From: Candidatus Rothia avicola
Lineage (GTDB): Bacteria; Actinomycetota; Actinomycetes; Actinomycetales; Micrococcaceae
NCBI GenBank assembly: GCA_019115985.1
Contig: DXCN01000061.1
Span: forward strand, 16,480 to 80,479
DNA: 64,000 bases
Direction of reading: 5' to 3'
The notes under the pieces were generated by a model. It was not told the origin of the DNA and did not search any database. It saw only the letters and a list, made by a program, of their open reading frames with translations. Each line of letters opens with the position of its first letter. Position 1 is the stretch's first letter. A program made the position numbers and the translations under genes. This document shows positions 46,052-56,388 of the stretch, one piece after another.

Positions 46052-47008
46052 ATGCGCGTTGGCGCTATCGACTGCGGAACCAACTCAATTCGCCTGCTCA
46101 TCGCCGAGGCCGAAGCCACCGACCACGGCTTTGTGCTCACCGACCTTGAGCGTCGCATGAAGATTGTGCGCCTGGGCAAGGGCGTGGACGCCACCGGCTG
46201 GCTCGCCAAAGAATCCCTGGAGCGCACGTTCGCAGCGGCCCGTGAATACACTGAACTTCTGCGCGAATACGGGGTAGAGCAGGTGCGCTTTGCCGCCACC
46301 AGCGCCACCCGCGACGCGGGCAACCGCCAGATTTTCATCGACGGAATCCGCGAGATTCTGGGGGTAGAACCCGAAGTCATTACCGGCCGGGAAGAGGCAG
46401 AACTGTCCTTTGCAGGTGCTGTTTCGTCGGTGGGTAATACCGACGAGATGACCCTGGTGATTGACCTGGGCGGCGGCTCCACCGAGTTCGTGATGGGGAA
46501 CAAGGACGGCCTGGCCGCAGCCCGCTCGGTCGATATCGGCTGCGTGCGTATGACCGAACGCCATATTAGCTCCGACCCCGCCAACGTCACCCAGGTTTCC
46601 CGCGTCATTGCAGATACCGACCGGGCAATTGCAACCGCAAGTGCCTCCGTTGACCTATCGGCGGCCCGCCGCGTCGTGGGCGTGGCGGGAACCGTCACCA
46701 CCGTGGCAGCCCACGTGATGGGGCTTGACGCCTACGACCCCGAAAAAATCGACTGTGCCGAAATCGCCATCAAGGACATCTCCCGGGCCGCTGCCGACAT
46801 GGTCGCTATGACCAGCGCCGAACGCGCCGCCCTGCCCTACATGCACGAGGGCCGGGTGGACGTCATCCCCGCAGGGTCGGTTGTCTGGGCCCGTATCGTC
46901 GAGCGCATCGGCACCCTCACCGGGGGAGCGGTCACCAGCGCTATTGCCTCAGAAAAAGATATCCTCGACGGTCTGGCCCTGTCGATTGCCGAACGCGCCA
47001 GCCGCTAG
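46052..47008 (+). CDS. exopolyphosphatase/GppA-type phosphatase
   Basis: 'MRVGAIDCGTNSIRLLIAE', 'LVIDLGGGSTEF'. Confidence 0.95.
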   Translation: MRVGAIDCGTNSIRLLIAEAEATDHGFVLTDLERRMKIVRLGKGVDATGWLAKESLERTFAAAREYTELLREYGVEQVRFAATSATRDAGNRQIFIDGIREILGVEPEVITGREEAELSFAGAVSSVGNTDEMTLVIDLGGGSTEFVMGNKDGLAAARSVDIGCVRMTERHISSDPANVTQVSRVIADTDRAIATASASVDLSAARRVVGVAGTVTTVAAHVMGLDAYDPEKIDCAEIAIKDISRAAADMVAMTSAERAALPYMHEGRVDVIPAGSVVWARIVERIGTLTGGAVTSAIASEKDILDGLALSIAERASR

Positions 47009-47017
47009 GAGCCGCCC

Positions 47018-48400
47018 ATGGCCTTTCGGCGACTCCCCACCGGCACCGCCCTGCTCGCCAGCAGCCTGGCTCTAGCCACCGCCCTGGCGCTCGGCGTGCT
47101 CCCTGCCCGAGCCACTACAGCGAGCCCCTCGGCTAGTGCCAGCGCCAGCCCCAGCACCTTGGCCTCGGTGCCCACCATCGCTGCCCCCAAGGGTGACTCT
47201 ATCCGTGCCCGCGAGTACTGGCTCACCCAGTACGGCTTTACCGACCTGTGGAGTGAAACCACCGGCAAGGGCGTTACCGTCGCCGTCATCGACACCGGTG
47301 TGGACGGCACCCACCAAGACCTCACCGGTAACGTGGTGAGCGGCTACGACGCCTCGACCGGAACCACCAAGAATAAGGGCTGGAAGGGCCTGGGTGTTGA
47401 GCCCGAACACGGCACCCTGGTTGCCTCTGTCATCGCAGGCCATGGCCACAATGACGGTACCACCCCCGCCAATTCCGGTGAACCCGGGGAGTCCGCAGGC
47501 ATGATCGGCGTAGCACCCGATGCCACCATTTTGCCTATTTCCCTAGAGCTCGGCACCACCAGCGCCACTACCCGCTCGGTCGACGAGCAGATTCCGGACG
47601 CCGTGCGCTACGCCGTCGATCACGGGGCAGATATCATCAACCTGTCTGTGGGCTCCGACAAAACCAGCTGGCCCGAATCTTGGGACTCTGCCTTTGCCTA
47701 CGCCGAAGAAAAGGGCGTCATTATCATCGCCTCTGCCGGCAACCGCGGTGCCGGTCTCACCCAGGTGGGGGCACCTGCCACCATGCCCGGGGTGCTCACC
47801 GTTGGCGGCGTCGATAAGAACAAGCAGGACTCCTGGTCCTCGTCCTCGCAGGGGATTTCTATCGCTGTCTCAGCCCCCAGCGAGTCCATGATCGGGGCCA
47901 TCCCCAACAACAAGTACGCCACCTGGTCAGGCACCTCAGCCGCCGCCCCTATCGTTGCAGGCCTTGCCGCCCTCATCATGGAAAAATACCCCGACCTGAC
48001 CGGCAACCAGGTGATTCAGCGCATTATCGAATCCAGCGATGACGCCGGAGCGGACGGGCGCGATGCCCTCTACGGCTACGGCATTATCAACCCCAAAGCC
48101 GCCCTGGCCAGCTCTACCCCGGACGACACCGATACCAACCCGCTCGGTTCCATGAGCGACTGGATCAGCGTCCACCGCAAAAACACCGCCTCAGTCACAC
48201 CCAGCGCCAGCGAGACCCCCGTGCACCAGGCTGGCGAAACCATCACAGAAGCAGCCGCCCCCACGCCCGTCCGCCCCGTTGAAGACTCCGGCATCCTGCC
48301 CTTCATCGTGCTCGCCGCCTTCGCCCTCTGGGTCGGAATCATCACCTTCGGCTCCATCCACCAGCTCACCAACATCATCAAACGCAGCCGTCGCCGCTAG
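47018..48400 (+). CDS. S8 subtilisin-family serine peptidase, mycosin-like (C-terminal TM)
   Basis: Catalytic motifs 'VAVIDTGVDG', 'EHGTLVASVIAGHG', 'WSGTSAAAPIVAGLAAL'; signal peptide and C-terminal TM. Confidence 0.9.
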   Translation: MAFRRLPTGTALLASSLALATALALGVLPARATTASPSASASASPSTLASVPTIAAPKGDSIRAREYWLTQYGFTDLWSETTGKGVTVAVIDTGVDGTHQDLTGNVVSGYDASTGTTKNKGWKGLGVEPEHGTLVASVIAGHGHNDGTTPANSGEPGESAGMIGVAPDATILPISLELGTTSATTRSVDEQIPDAVRYAVDHGADIINLSVGSDKTSWPESWDSAFAYAEEKGVIIIASAGNRGAGLTQVGAPATMPGVLTVGGVDKNKQDSWSSSSQGISIAVSAPSESMIGAIPNNKYATWSGTSAAAPIVAGLAALIMEKYPDLTGNQVIQRIIESSDDAGADGRDALYGYGIINPKAALASSTPDDTDTNPLGSMSDWISVHRKNTASVTPSASETPVHQAGETITEAAAPTPVRPVEDSGILPFIVLAAFALWVGIITFGSIHQLTNIIKRSRRR

Positions 48401-48590
48401 CCCGCTCCCACCTCATCCAGCCTTCATCAAATCTTCACCCCGCTCTGAAAGGCTAGACACCGGCAGGGCAAGAAACGCTCACAGCAAATACACCGCCCAA
48501 AACTATGCTTAAACCCCGCAAAAGTGGCAATATAAGCATGGAGACTTTTTGCCGGAACACCGGCACTACACCAACAGGAAGTTAACTCGC

Positions 48591-49976
48591 ATGGCATTCA
48601 ACAAGATTGCACAGGACCGCCCCCGCGTCCTCATCGTCGGCGGCGGCTACGTCGGCTTCACCGTCGCAAAGAAGATCCAGAAGGTCATCAAGGAGTCCGG
48701 CGGCGTCGTCACCGTTGTCGACCCCAACCCCTACATGACCTACCAGCCCTTCCTCCCCGAAGTAGCTGCAGGCTCCATGGAAGGCCGCAACGCCACCGTA
48801 CCCCTGCGCCAGCACCTGCGCGACTCAGAAATCATCGGCGGCCGCGTCGTAGCAGTCAACCACGCTACCAAGACCGCAACCATCGAACCCATCAACGCCG
48901 GTGAAACCTTCGAACTGACCTACGACGAAATCGTCCTGGGCGCAGGCGCCGTCACCCGTGCCTTCCCCATCCCCGGCCTGGCCGAGGTTGCCATCGGCAT
49001 GAAGACCGTTGAAGAAGCAGTCTCCGTGCGCAACTGGGTACTCGAGCGTATCGAAATCGCCTCCCTCACCACCGACGAGGACGAGCGTCGCCGCGCCCTC
49101 ACCTTCGTCATCGTCGGCGGCGGTTTCGCAGGCGTCGAAACCATCTCCGAACTTGAAGACATGGCCCGCGAAGCCGTCAACCGCAACGACCGCCTGCGCA
49201 TCTCAGACCTGCGCTTCGTCATGGTCGAAGCAGCCCCCCGCATCATGCCCGAGGTCCCCGCAGACCGCGCCGAAAAGGTTGTCGCTGAACTGCGCGCCCG
49301 CGGCATCGAGGTCCTGCTCAACACCTCACTCTCCGACGCCACCGACGGCCACCTGCAGCTGATCAACATGGGCGACAAGTCACCAGCCGGTGAACTCGAC
49401 ACCGACACCCTGATCTGGACCGCTGGCGTTGCAGCCTCCCCCATGCTCAAGGACACCGACTTCCCCATCGACGAGCGCGGCCGCGTCCGCGTACTGGCCG
49501 ACCTGCGCGTTGCAGGCGATGAGGGCATCATCGAGGACGCCTGGGCAGCAGGCGACAACGCAGCTGTACCCGACCTCTCCGGTGGCGGCGTCGGTGGTTT
49601 CTGCGTCCCTAACGCTCAGCACGCCTCTCGCCAGGCCCTCAAGCTGGCAGAAAACCTGCTGGCCAAGCGCCGCGGCGAAGCACTGACCGACTACTACCAC
49701 GAGACCATCGGCGTCGTCGCTGGCCTGGGCCTGTGGAAGGGCGTAGCTAACTTCAAGGGCAAGACCATCGGTGGCCCCATCGCCTGGCTCATGCACCGCG
49801 GCTACCACGGCACCGCTATCCCCACCACCGAACGCACCGCACGCGTCATGGCAACCTGGGCACTCAACCAGATCTTCGGTCGCGACACCTCATCAATCCG
49901 TCACCAGCGTTCACCCCGCCGCGCCTTCCAGCAGGCTACCGGCACCGCACCCGAAAAGACCAAGGCAAAGCTCTAG
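48591..49976 (+). CDS. ndh: type II NADH dehydrogenase
   Basis: 'PRVLIVGGGYVGFTVAKKIQK', 'TFVIVGGGFAGVETISEL', 'WAAGDNAAVPD'. Confidence 0.94.
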   Translation: MAFNKIAQDRPRVLIVGGGYVGFTVAKKIQKVIKESGGVVTVVDPNPYMTYQPFLPEVAAGSMEGRNATVPLRQHLRDSEIIGGRVVAVNHATKTATIEPINAGETFELTYDEIVLGAGAVTRAFPIPGLAEVAIGMKTVEEAVSVRNWVLERIEIASLTTDEDERRRALTFVIVGGGFAGVETISELEDMAREAVNRNDRLRISDLRFVMVEAAPRIMPEVPADRAEKVVAELRARGIEVLLNTSLSDATDGHLQLINMGDKSPAGELDTDTLIWTAGVAASPMLKDTDFPIDERGRVRVLADLRVAGDEGIIEDAWAAGDNAAVPDLSGGGVGGFCVPNAQHASRQALKLAENLLAKRRGEALTDYYHETIGVVAGLGLWKGVANFKGKTIGGPIAWLMHRGYHGTAIPTTERTARVMATWALNQIFGRDTSSIRHQRSPRRAFQQATGTAPEKTKAKL

Positions 49977-50044
49977 GAACTTTTCTGGTATAAAGGTATA
50001 AGCGAAAGCGCTCGTCGGGTAAGGCCCGGCGGGCGCCCGCTCAA

Positions 50045-50118
50045 GGCCCTATAGCCCAATTGGCAGAGGCAGAGGACTTAAAATCCTTGTGTTCCGGGTT
50101 CGAGTCCCGGTGGGGCTA
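50045..50118 (+). tRNA. tRNA with UAA anticodon (Leu), short variable region
   Basis: Acceptor GGCCCTA/TGGGGCT (two wobbles), anticodon arm GAGGA-CTTAAAA-TCCTT, T arm CCGGG-TTCGAGT-CCCGG, variable loop of 5 nt. Confidence 0.85.
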
Positions 50119-50173
50119 CAAAACATATGGCATGTCATGGTGCGCGTAGCGCAGACATGCCATTTTGTTTTGT
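50118..50173. terminator. hairpin immediately downstream of tRNA
   Basis: acaaaac...atggcatgtc...tgcgc-gta-gcgca...gacatgccat...gttttgt. Confidence 0.75.
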
Positions 50174-50363
50174 AGCCTGGCGTTCAAAATTCGCCACCGA
50201 TGTGGCGATTTTAGCCAGTCATACCGCCCCATTCTTTTTCTCTTGACCCCGAGATAATCTATAGGGTCAAGAGAGAACGAGTAGGGTGAACTTCTCGGCT
50301 CGGGAAAAGGACGCTACCGGGGCGGTAGCTGTGACCCCTGGGGTTTTCGATAGAGTAGAAGCT

Positions 50364-51242
50364 ATGAAGACACCTCATCTCTACGCTGTTGACCTCGATG
50401 GAACCCTGCTCACCGATCACAAAACCTACAAGCACGAGCAGCTGGACCGCGTCCTGACCCTGCTAGCTGAACAGGGCTCCTACCTGGCGGTAGCAACCGG
50501 CAACCAGATGCCAAAAATCGAGGAATACCTGGCCGGTCATGAACACCACAAGAATCTGTACTACATCGCAGAGAACGGTGCCATTATTCATAACCAGGGC
50601 ATCGACTTAGCCCTGTGGGGCTTTAGCCCCGAACTGGTAAACCAGGCTCTGGCGGCTCTCGAGAACTTCCCAGCCCTGGGCATTATTCTCTCCTCCCGCC
50701 ACTATTCCTACGTGCCGACTGACCGGCTAGCGACCATCGCCGGACGCGTGCACGAACAGGTCACCAAAGTTGGCATTGACCTGCCTGGCTGGGACCCGGA
50801 AAACCCTATCACCGCGATTCGTCCTTTTTACCCCAACGTAGAGGCCATCGACGACCCCACTACCATCACCGAAACTATCGTCAAGATCGCCCTCAACGCC
50901 GACCCCGATGAGGGAATCTACGAGACCATCGAAAAACTGCACGATGCTCTACCTGAAGGAATCGCAGCGACCTCCAGCGGTTTCGGGGCTATCGACCTGA
51001 TTCTGGACGGCAACCACAAGGGCCACGGCCTGGCCTGGCTAGCTGAGCACCTGGGGCTGAACGCCGAACAGACCACGGCCTTTGGCGACTCTGGCAACGA
51101 CCTTGAAATGTTCCGCTACGCCGGGCGCGCTATCGCTATGGAGCACTCCGACCCGGCCCTCGCTCCGGTCACAGACCTAACCATTGGCTCCAACAACGAC
51201 GGGGCCGTCCTCGACTTCCTCGAAGCCGAACTCACCGCCTAA
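50364..51242 (+). CDS. HAD-superfamily (Cof-type) hydrolase
   Basis: 'YAVDLDGTLLTDHK', 'TTAFGDSGNDLEMFRYAG'. Confidence 0.93.
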   Translation: MKTPHLYAVDLDGTLLTDHKTYKHEQLDRVLTLLAEQGSYLAVATGNQMPKIEEYLAGHEHHKNLYYIAENGAIIHNQGIDLALWGFSPELVNQALAALENFPALGIILSSRHYSYVPTDRLATIAGRVHEQVTKVGIDLPGWDPENPITAIRPFYPNVEAIDDPTTITETIVKIALNADPDEGIYETIEKLHDALPEGIAATSSGFGAIDLILDGNHKGHGLAWLAEHLGLNAEQTTAFGDSGNDLEMFRYAGRAIAMEHSDPALAPVTDLTIGSNNDGAVLDFLEAELTA

Positions 51243-51354
51243 TCCCAGCCGCTCACGCCCTGAGAAAAACGGGAAGAAAAGCCGGCCAAGATTCGGTAGG
51301 GTAGAGTACAAGACTTTTACCACGACTACTTATTACCACTAGGAGACAACAGCC

Positions 51355-52275
51355 GTGGCAGGTAACCCCCTAATCAACAACATGACCAAGCCCGCTGGCG
51401 ACCCCCGCTTCGGGCAGTTCGGTGCTGGCGGCACCACCACCGCCAACCCCTATGGCCAGCAGCCCCAGAGCCCCTACGGTACCTACCAGCAGGGTAACTA
51501 CCAGCAGGGCAGCTACAGCCAGCAGGCCCCCTACGGCTACGAGAACCAGCAGGTATCAGCTGGCCAGCTCAACGACATGTACAACGCCGGTACCGCTGGC
51601 CCCGTCGATACCAACCGCATCACCATCAACGACATCATCATGAAGACCGGCCTGAACCTGGGTCTGGTCGTGGTGGGTGCTGTTCTCTCCTGGTACATGC
51701 CCATCCTCATGTTCGTCGGTTTCATCGGCGGCCTGGTGCTGGGCTTCGTTAACGCCCTGAGGAAGAAGGTCTCACCTGCCCTGGTGATGATTTATTCCTT
51801 GATGGAAGGCCTGCTGCTGGGCGGTTTTTCCCTTATGTTTGAGGCTGTCTACCCCGGTATCGTGCTTCAGGCGGTCACGGCAACCATCATTGTGTTTGCC
51901 ACTATCCTGGCGCTCTACAGCTCCGGAAAGGTGCGGGCAACCCCCAAGATGACCCGCTTCTTCATGATTGCAACTATTTCTTACCTGGTGTTCTGCCTGG
52001 TAAACATCGTGAGCTCTGCCTTCTTTGACTTCGAAATGCGCGGCGATATCTCGATTATGGGCATCCCCCTGGGCCTGATTGTCGGTCTCCTCGCCGTCCT
52101 GCTGGCTACCTATGCTCTTCTGCTGGACTTCACCAACGCGAGTGAGGCTATCAAGATGGGCATGCCCGAGCGTGAATCGTGGCGCATCGCCTTCGGCCTG
52201 ATTGCTTCACTGGTCTGGCTCTACGTCGAGATTCTGCGTGTTCTCTACTACGTTCGCGCTATGGTCGACGACTAA
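51355..52275 (+). CDS. Bax inhibitor-1/YccA family membrane protein (GTG start)
   Basis: Gln/Tyr-rich N-terminus then multi-TM 'PALVMIYSLMEGLLLGGFSLMFEAVYPGIVLQAV'. Confidence 0.92.
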   Translation: MAGNPLINNMTKPAGDPRFGQFGAGGTTTANPYGQQPQSPYGTYQQGNYQQGSYSQQAPYGYENQQVSAGQLNDMYNAGTAGPVDTNRITINDIIMKTGLNLGLVVVGAVLSWYMPILMFVGFIGGLVLGFVNALRKKVSPALVMIYSLMEGLLLGGFSLMFEAVYPGIVLQAVTATIIVFATILALYSSGKVRATPKMTRFFMIATISYLVFCLVNIVSSAFFDFEMRGDISIMGIPLGLIVGLLAVLLATYALLLDFTNASEAIKMGMPERESWRIAFGLIASLVWLYVEILRVLYYVRAMVDD

Positions 52276-52311
52276 AACCTAGACTCTTCCTAAAGCGTTA
52301 GAGATAGAAAC

Positions 52312-52353
52312 CTCGCCCGGGGCAGAAGCAACTGTGCTTCCGCCCCGGGCGAG
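52312..52353. terminator. terminator downstream of YccA-family gene
   Basis: ctcgcccggggc..gaagca / tgcttc..gccccgggcgag. Confidence 0.8.
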
Positions 52354-52426
52354 TTTCGTCACGCTTGTGCCTGGGATAGGAGCTAGCGCGGGACAGATAG
52401 TAAGGAAGTGTGGGAAAATAGAGGAT

Positions 52427-53680
52427 ATGAGTGTCACTATTCCTGAACCCCCTGCCAGGCAGGCCGCATCTGACCGTCAGGTGCCCTTCGCCCTACAGAC
52501 TGCAGCAGCATGGTCCTGGCGTCTGATGATTGTGGGCTTTGCAGCCGCAGCCCTCTACTGGACACTGGCTAAGATCTCCCTCATTGTCATTTCGCTTATG
52601 ATCGCGGCCCTGCTAGCCGGCCTGATGTCGCCGGTTGTTTACTTTCTCCGCCGTAACCGTATTCACGCCGGCATTGCCACTGCGATTACTGAAATCGGTC
52701 TTATCGCGGCTGTTGTGGGCCTGCTCGCCCTGGTCGGCCAGCAGCTCACCGCAGGCTTCTCATCCCTCTCAGATCAGGTGGCTGAGGGCTGGAACCAGAT
52801 TGTTGCCATGCTTAACAACCTGCCCATCGACCTGGGGGCAGACAAGATTGACCAGTACATCAACCAGCTAGTCACCACCTTGCAGGATAATACGTCTAGC
52901 ATCCTCAACGGCGTAGCTAGCGTTGGTTCTACCGCCGCTGACATCGGTACCGGTATGGTGATTGTACTCTTTACCCTGATCTTCTTCCTCATGGAGGGCG
53001 AGAAGATTTGGCTCTTTATCGTCAAGCTCTTCCCCCGTAACGCCCGCCGAGCTGTGAACGGTGCTGGCCGTCGCGGCTGGAAGTCCCTGGTCTCCTACGT
53101 GCGGGTTCAGGTCTTTGTCGCAGCGGTTGACGCCGTAGGTATCGGTCTTTCCGCCTTTTTTCTGGGCGTCCCACTGGCCCTGCCCCTGGGCGTCCTGGTC
53201 TTCCTGGGCTCCTTCATCCCCGTGGTGGGCGCACTGCTGACCGGCGTTATCGCCGTCCTGCTGGCCCTGGTAGCTAACGGCCTGGTTAACGCACTGATTA
53301 TGCTGGCTATGGTGCTGGTGGTGCAGCAGATTGAGTCCCACATACTACAGCCCCTGGTCATGGGCAAGGCTGTAGCCCTGCACCCCCTGGCCGTTGTCAT
53401 CGTGGTAGCTGCCGGCTCCATGCTTTACGGAATCATCGGCGCTCTCTTTGCTGTACCCGTTCTGGCTGTGGTCAATACCGTTATCAGATACCTAGCCGGC
53501 CGCGAGTGGGAACACGACCCCGATATTCGTGAAGAAGAGTTCCTTTACCCGCACGAACAACGCCGGCGTGAGAAAAAGGCTATCGCTGAGAAGGTCAAGG
53601 AACGCCTAGAGCGCATCAAGGAAGCCGAAAAGGCCGACGAAGATGCTCTCGAAGCCATCAATAACGGCTCCCAGAAATAA
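52427..53680 (+). CDS. AI-2E family transporter
   Basis: Multi-TM; 'LVFLGSFIPVVGALLTGVIAVLLAL', 'QQIESHILQPLVMGKAVALHPLAVV'. Confidence 0.93.
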   Translation: MSVTIPEPPARQAASDRQVPFALQTAAAWSWRLMIVGFAAAALYWTLAKISLIVISLMIAALLAGLMSPVVYFLRRNRIHAGIATAITEIGLIAAVVGLLALVGQQLTAGFSSLSDQVAEGWNQIVAMLNNLPIDLGADKIDQYINQLVTTLQDNTSSILNGVASVGSTAADIGTGMVIVLFTLIFFLMEGEKIWLFIVKLFPRNARRAVNGAGRRGWKSLVSYVRVQVFVAAVDAVGIGLSAFFLGVPLALPLGVLVFLGSFIPVVGALLTGVIAVLLALVANGLVNALIMLAMVLVVQQIESHILQPLVMGKAVALHPLAVVIVVAAGSMLYGIIGALFAVPVLAVVNTVIRYLAGREWEHDPDIREEEFLYPHEQRRREKKAIAEKVKERLERIKEAEKADEDALEAINNGSQK

Positions 53681-53697
53681 GACAAGACGAGGTAACG

Positions 53698-54954
53698 ATG
53701 CAAGCATCTGCCCCGCTAGAGCTCCCCGTGAGCCTAGAGCAGATTGAAGACGCAGCCCGCCTGCTCGATGGCGTCATTGAGCGCACCCCCGTGGCTCACT
53801 CACGCGCCCTGAGCGAGCAGATTGGCTCTGAGGTCTTCCTCAAATGTGAGAACCTGCAGCGCTCTGGCTCCTTCAAGGTACGCGGCGCCTACGTGCGCAT
53901 GGCTAGGCTCACTGAGGCTGAAAAGGCCGTGGGCGTGGTGGCAGCATCGGCAGGTAACCACGCCCAGGGTGTGGCGCTGGCAGCTTCCCGCCTGGGTATT
54001 GCCGCCCGCATCTACATGCCCCAGGGCGCGGCCCTGCCTAAGATCGCAGCGACTCGCAGCCACGGAGCCGAGGTTGTGCTACACGGCGTGAACGTGGACG
54101 AAGCCCTGGCAGAAGCTAAGCGCTACGCCGAAAAAAATGGCGCTGTTTTTGTGCACCCCTTCGATAACAAAGACATCATCGCTGGCCAGGGCACCCTGGG
54201 CCTAGAAATCCTGGAACAGGTCCCGGACGTTGACACCATCTTGGTGGGCGTCGGCGGCGGCGGCCTGCTGGCTGGGCTCTCCATTGCGGTGCGCTCGCTG
54301 GAAGAAAAGCTGGGTAAGAAAATCCGCATCATTGGCGTCCAGGCCGAGCACGCGGCAGCCTACCCACCGTCTCTCGCAGCAGATGCCCTGGTGCCCCTGA
54401 AAAAGGTCTCCACCATCGCCGACGGTATCGCGGTGGGCCGCCCCGGCCAGCTCCCCTTCACCATCATCAAGAACCTGGTGGACGACGTGCACACCGTCTC
54501 TGAAGACGAAATCGCCCGTGCCCTCATCTTCCTGATGGAACGCAACAAGCTGGTCGTTGAACCGGCTGGCTCGGTCTCGGTAGCGGCGCTGATGAGCGGA
54601 TCCCTCAAAGAAAAGTACGGCGACCTGGGCACCACGGTCTGCCTGCTCTCGGGCGGCAACATCGACCCCATGCTCATGCTCAAGGTGATTCAGCGAGGCC
54701 TGTCGGCTGCGGGCCGTTACATGACCATCAAGCTCATGCTCAATGACCGCCCCGGTGAGCTCACCACCATCTCCCGCATCATCTCGGAGCACGACGCCAA
54801 CGTCACCGGCGTGGATCATACCCGCCTGGGCGGCGCCCTCTCTATGGGCGACGTCTCCATCACCATCGATATGGAAACCAAGGGCGTAGAGCACTGCCAG
54901 GAAGTCATTGCGGCCCTAGAAGCTGAGGGCTATAAGCCGATCGTGGTCTACTAA
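53698..54954 (+). CDS. ilvA: threonine ammonia-lyase
   Basis: 'LKCENLQRSGSFKVRGAY', 'ASAGNHAQGVA', 'GVGGGGLLAG', C-terminal ACT-like region. Confidence 0.94.
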   Translation: MQASAPLELPVSLEQIEDAARLLDGVIERTPVAHSRALSEQIGSEVFLKCENLQRSGSFKVRGAYVRMARLTEAEKAVGVVAASAGNHAQGVALAASRLGIAARIYMPQGAALPKIAATRSHGAEVVLHGVNVDEALAEAKRYAEKNGAVFVHPFDNKDIIAGQGTLGLEILEQVPDVDTILVGVGGGGLLAGLSIAVRSLEEKLGKKIRIIGVQAEHAAAYPPSLAADALVPLKKVSTIADGIAVGRPGQLPFTIIKNLVDDVHTVSEDEIARALIFLMERNKLVVEPAGSVSVAALMSGSLKEKYGDLGTTVCLLSGGNIDPMLMLKVIQRGLSAAGRYMTIKLMLNDRPGELTTISRIISEHDANVTGVDHTRLGGALSMGDVSITIDMETKGVEHCQEVIAALEAEGYKPIVVY

Positions 54955-55087
54955 ACACAGCAGTGTGCGGCCAGGCATGCCGGGAGCCTGCTGGCCTGGG
55001 GCTGGCATGAATTGGCTAGTTCGCGCAGCGAACCGGCCAAGAGGGTCGCAGGCAGAGGCATGCCTGCCGCACTACTAACTACTGTGT
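54955..55087. repeat. structured intergenic element E3
   Basis: Imperfect IR acacagcag..tgcggccaggcatgcc / ggcatgcctgccgca..ctactgtgt; inner TTGGCTAGTTCGC-GCA-GCGAACCGGCCAA; contains GGCTGGCATGA. Confidence 0.7.
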
Positions 55088-55098
55088 GAAAGCAAACC

Positions 55099-55146
55099 GA
55101 AGCCCGGGCGTCCGCCCCTACAGAAGGGGAAGGACGCCCGGGCTTC
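55099..55146. terminator. terminator between convergent ilvA and greA
   Basis: gaagcccgggcgtcc / ggacgcccgggcttc. Confidence 0.8.
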
Positions 55147-55169
55147 GGTCTATCTGCCTCCGACGGGCT

Positions 55170-55670
55170 TTAGCCCTGGAAGGGCTTAGCTGAGATGATC
55201 TTGACGGGGATCTGCTTGCCGTTGGGGGCTTCGTAGGAGAGCTCGTCGCCTACCTTGTGGCCATTGATAGCGGCGCCCATGGGGGACTTCTCGGAGAAGA
55301 CCTGCAGGTCGGTGCCGCCGACCAGGGTGTCGGCTACCTCGCGGGAGCCGAGCAGGAAGGTCATGGTCTTGCCCGCGATGTTCGCTTCAACGACCATGCC
55401 GGGCTCAACCACGCCGTCATCGGCTGCGGGCTTCTCTGAGACCTGGGCAGTTTCGAGCAGGTGCTGCAGCTGCTTGATACGGCCCTCGTTCTTGCCCTGC
55501 TCTTCGCGGGCTGCGTGGTAGCCGCCGTTTTCCTTCAGGTCGCCTTCGTCGCGGGCTGCTGAGATACGGTCGATGATTTCCTGACGGTAGGGGCCTGAGA
55601 GGTGCTCAAGCTCAGCCTTGAGCTTGTCGTAGGCCTCCTGAGTGAGCCATGCGCCTTCGTTTTCTGCCAT
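55170..55670 (-). CDS. greA: transcription elongation factor GreA
   Basis: 'AWLTQEAYDKLKAELEHLSGPYRQEIIDRISAARDEGDLKENGGYHAAREEQGKNEGRIKQL'. Confidence 0.97.
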   Translation of the reverse strand: MAENEGAWLTQEAYDKLKAELEHLSGPYRQEIIDRISAARDEGDLKENGGYHAAREEQGKNEGRIKQLQHLLETAQVSEKPAADDGVVEPGMVVEANIAGKTMTFLLGSREVADTLVGGTDLQVFSEKSPMGAAINGHKVGDELSYEAPNGKQIPVKIISAKPFQG

Positions 55671-55826
55671 GTGTTTACTCCTTGTAAGCAAGGCCCCGCA
55701 GCCGGTGCGGCTGGGGGACCGTGGATGCGGACGGAGCGGAGCGCCCCGTGTAAAAGGTCAGTCGTGAGCCTAGTCTACCCATAGGCGGGGTAAGCTCCCT
55801 AACTTTACCCCTAGAGAGAAAGGGAG

Positions 55827-56237
55827 CTAGTTAACCTTCCAGCAGCTATCGACGGTGGCTGTGGTTGCTTCGCCCAGTACCCTGAACTGCACGGTCTGTA
55901 CCGAAATACCGTTGCCGTTTTCATCGGCGTAGGGGCCAATCGCGACTTCTTTCCAGCCGACGGGGGCACCCGAGGCGTTGAGGGCCTTGACAGCGCAGAC
56001 CGCGGTATCTTCGGCCCGTTTGCTGACCTCAAAGGTTACTGAGACTTCGTCGGCGCTGGTCAGGGTAAAGCCAACGTCGCGGCCGGTGGGTTCGTCGCTG
56101 GAGTCAGCCTGCACCCAGAACACAAAGGTGCCCCCCACAAGTACCGCTACCAGGGCCAGCGCATACCAGAACCACTGGGGCAGGGCCCGACGCTGGCGGG
56201 CGGTGCCGTAACGAGCAGATAGGTCAGGGGCGGTCAT
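55827..56237 (-). CDS. DUF4307 domain protein
   Basis: Single TM plus 'VSVTFEVSKRAEDTAVCAVKALNASGAPVGWKEV'; located between greA and mca as in related genomes. Confidence 0.8.
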   Translation of the reverse strand: MTAPDLSARYGTARQRRALPQWFWYALALVAVLVGGTFVFWVQADSSDEPTGRDVGFTLTSADEVSVTFEVSKRAEDTAVCAVKALNASGAPVGWKEVAIGPYADENGNGISVQTVQFRVLGEATTATVDSCWKVN

Positions 56238-56388
56238 CAAGCCCACACCTTTCATACGGGGTAATAGAGAAAACGAGGAGCCCCACCACGCCAGGTAGAA
56301 TTGACCAGTGTCTTTGAATGCGGGTTCCTTCCTCATTTACGATACCCCAAACATTACTCGAGCTACCTTCGCACTAATGGAGTTTTGC

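Noticed and set aside
50041-50280. Integrated element at the tRNA 3' end
   Set aside because: No duplicated tRNA 3' end downstream in the window and no integrase gene; the adjacent palindromes look like terminators
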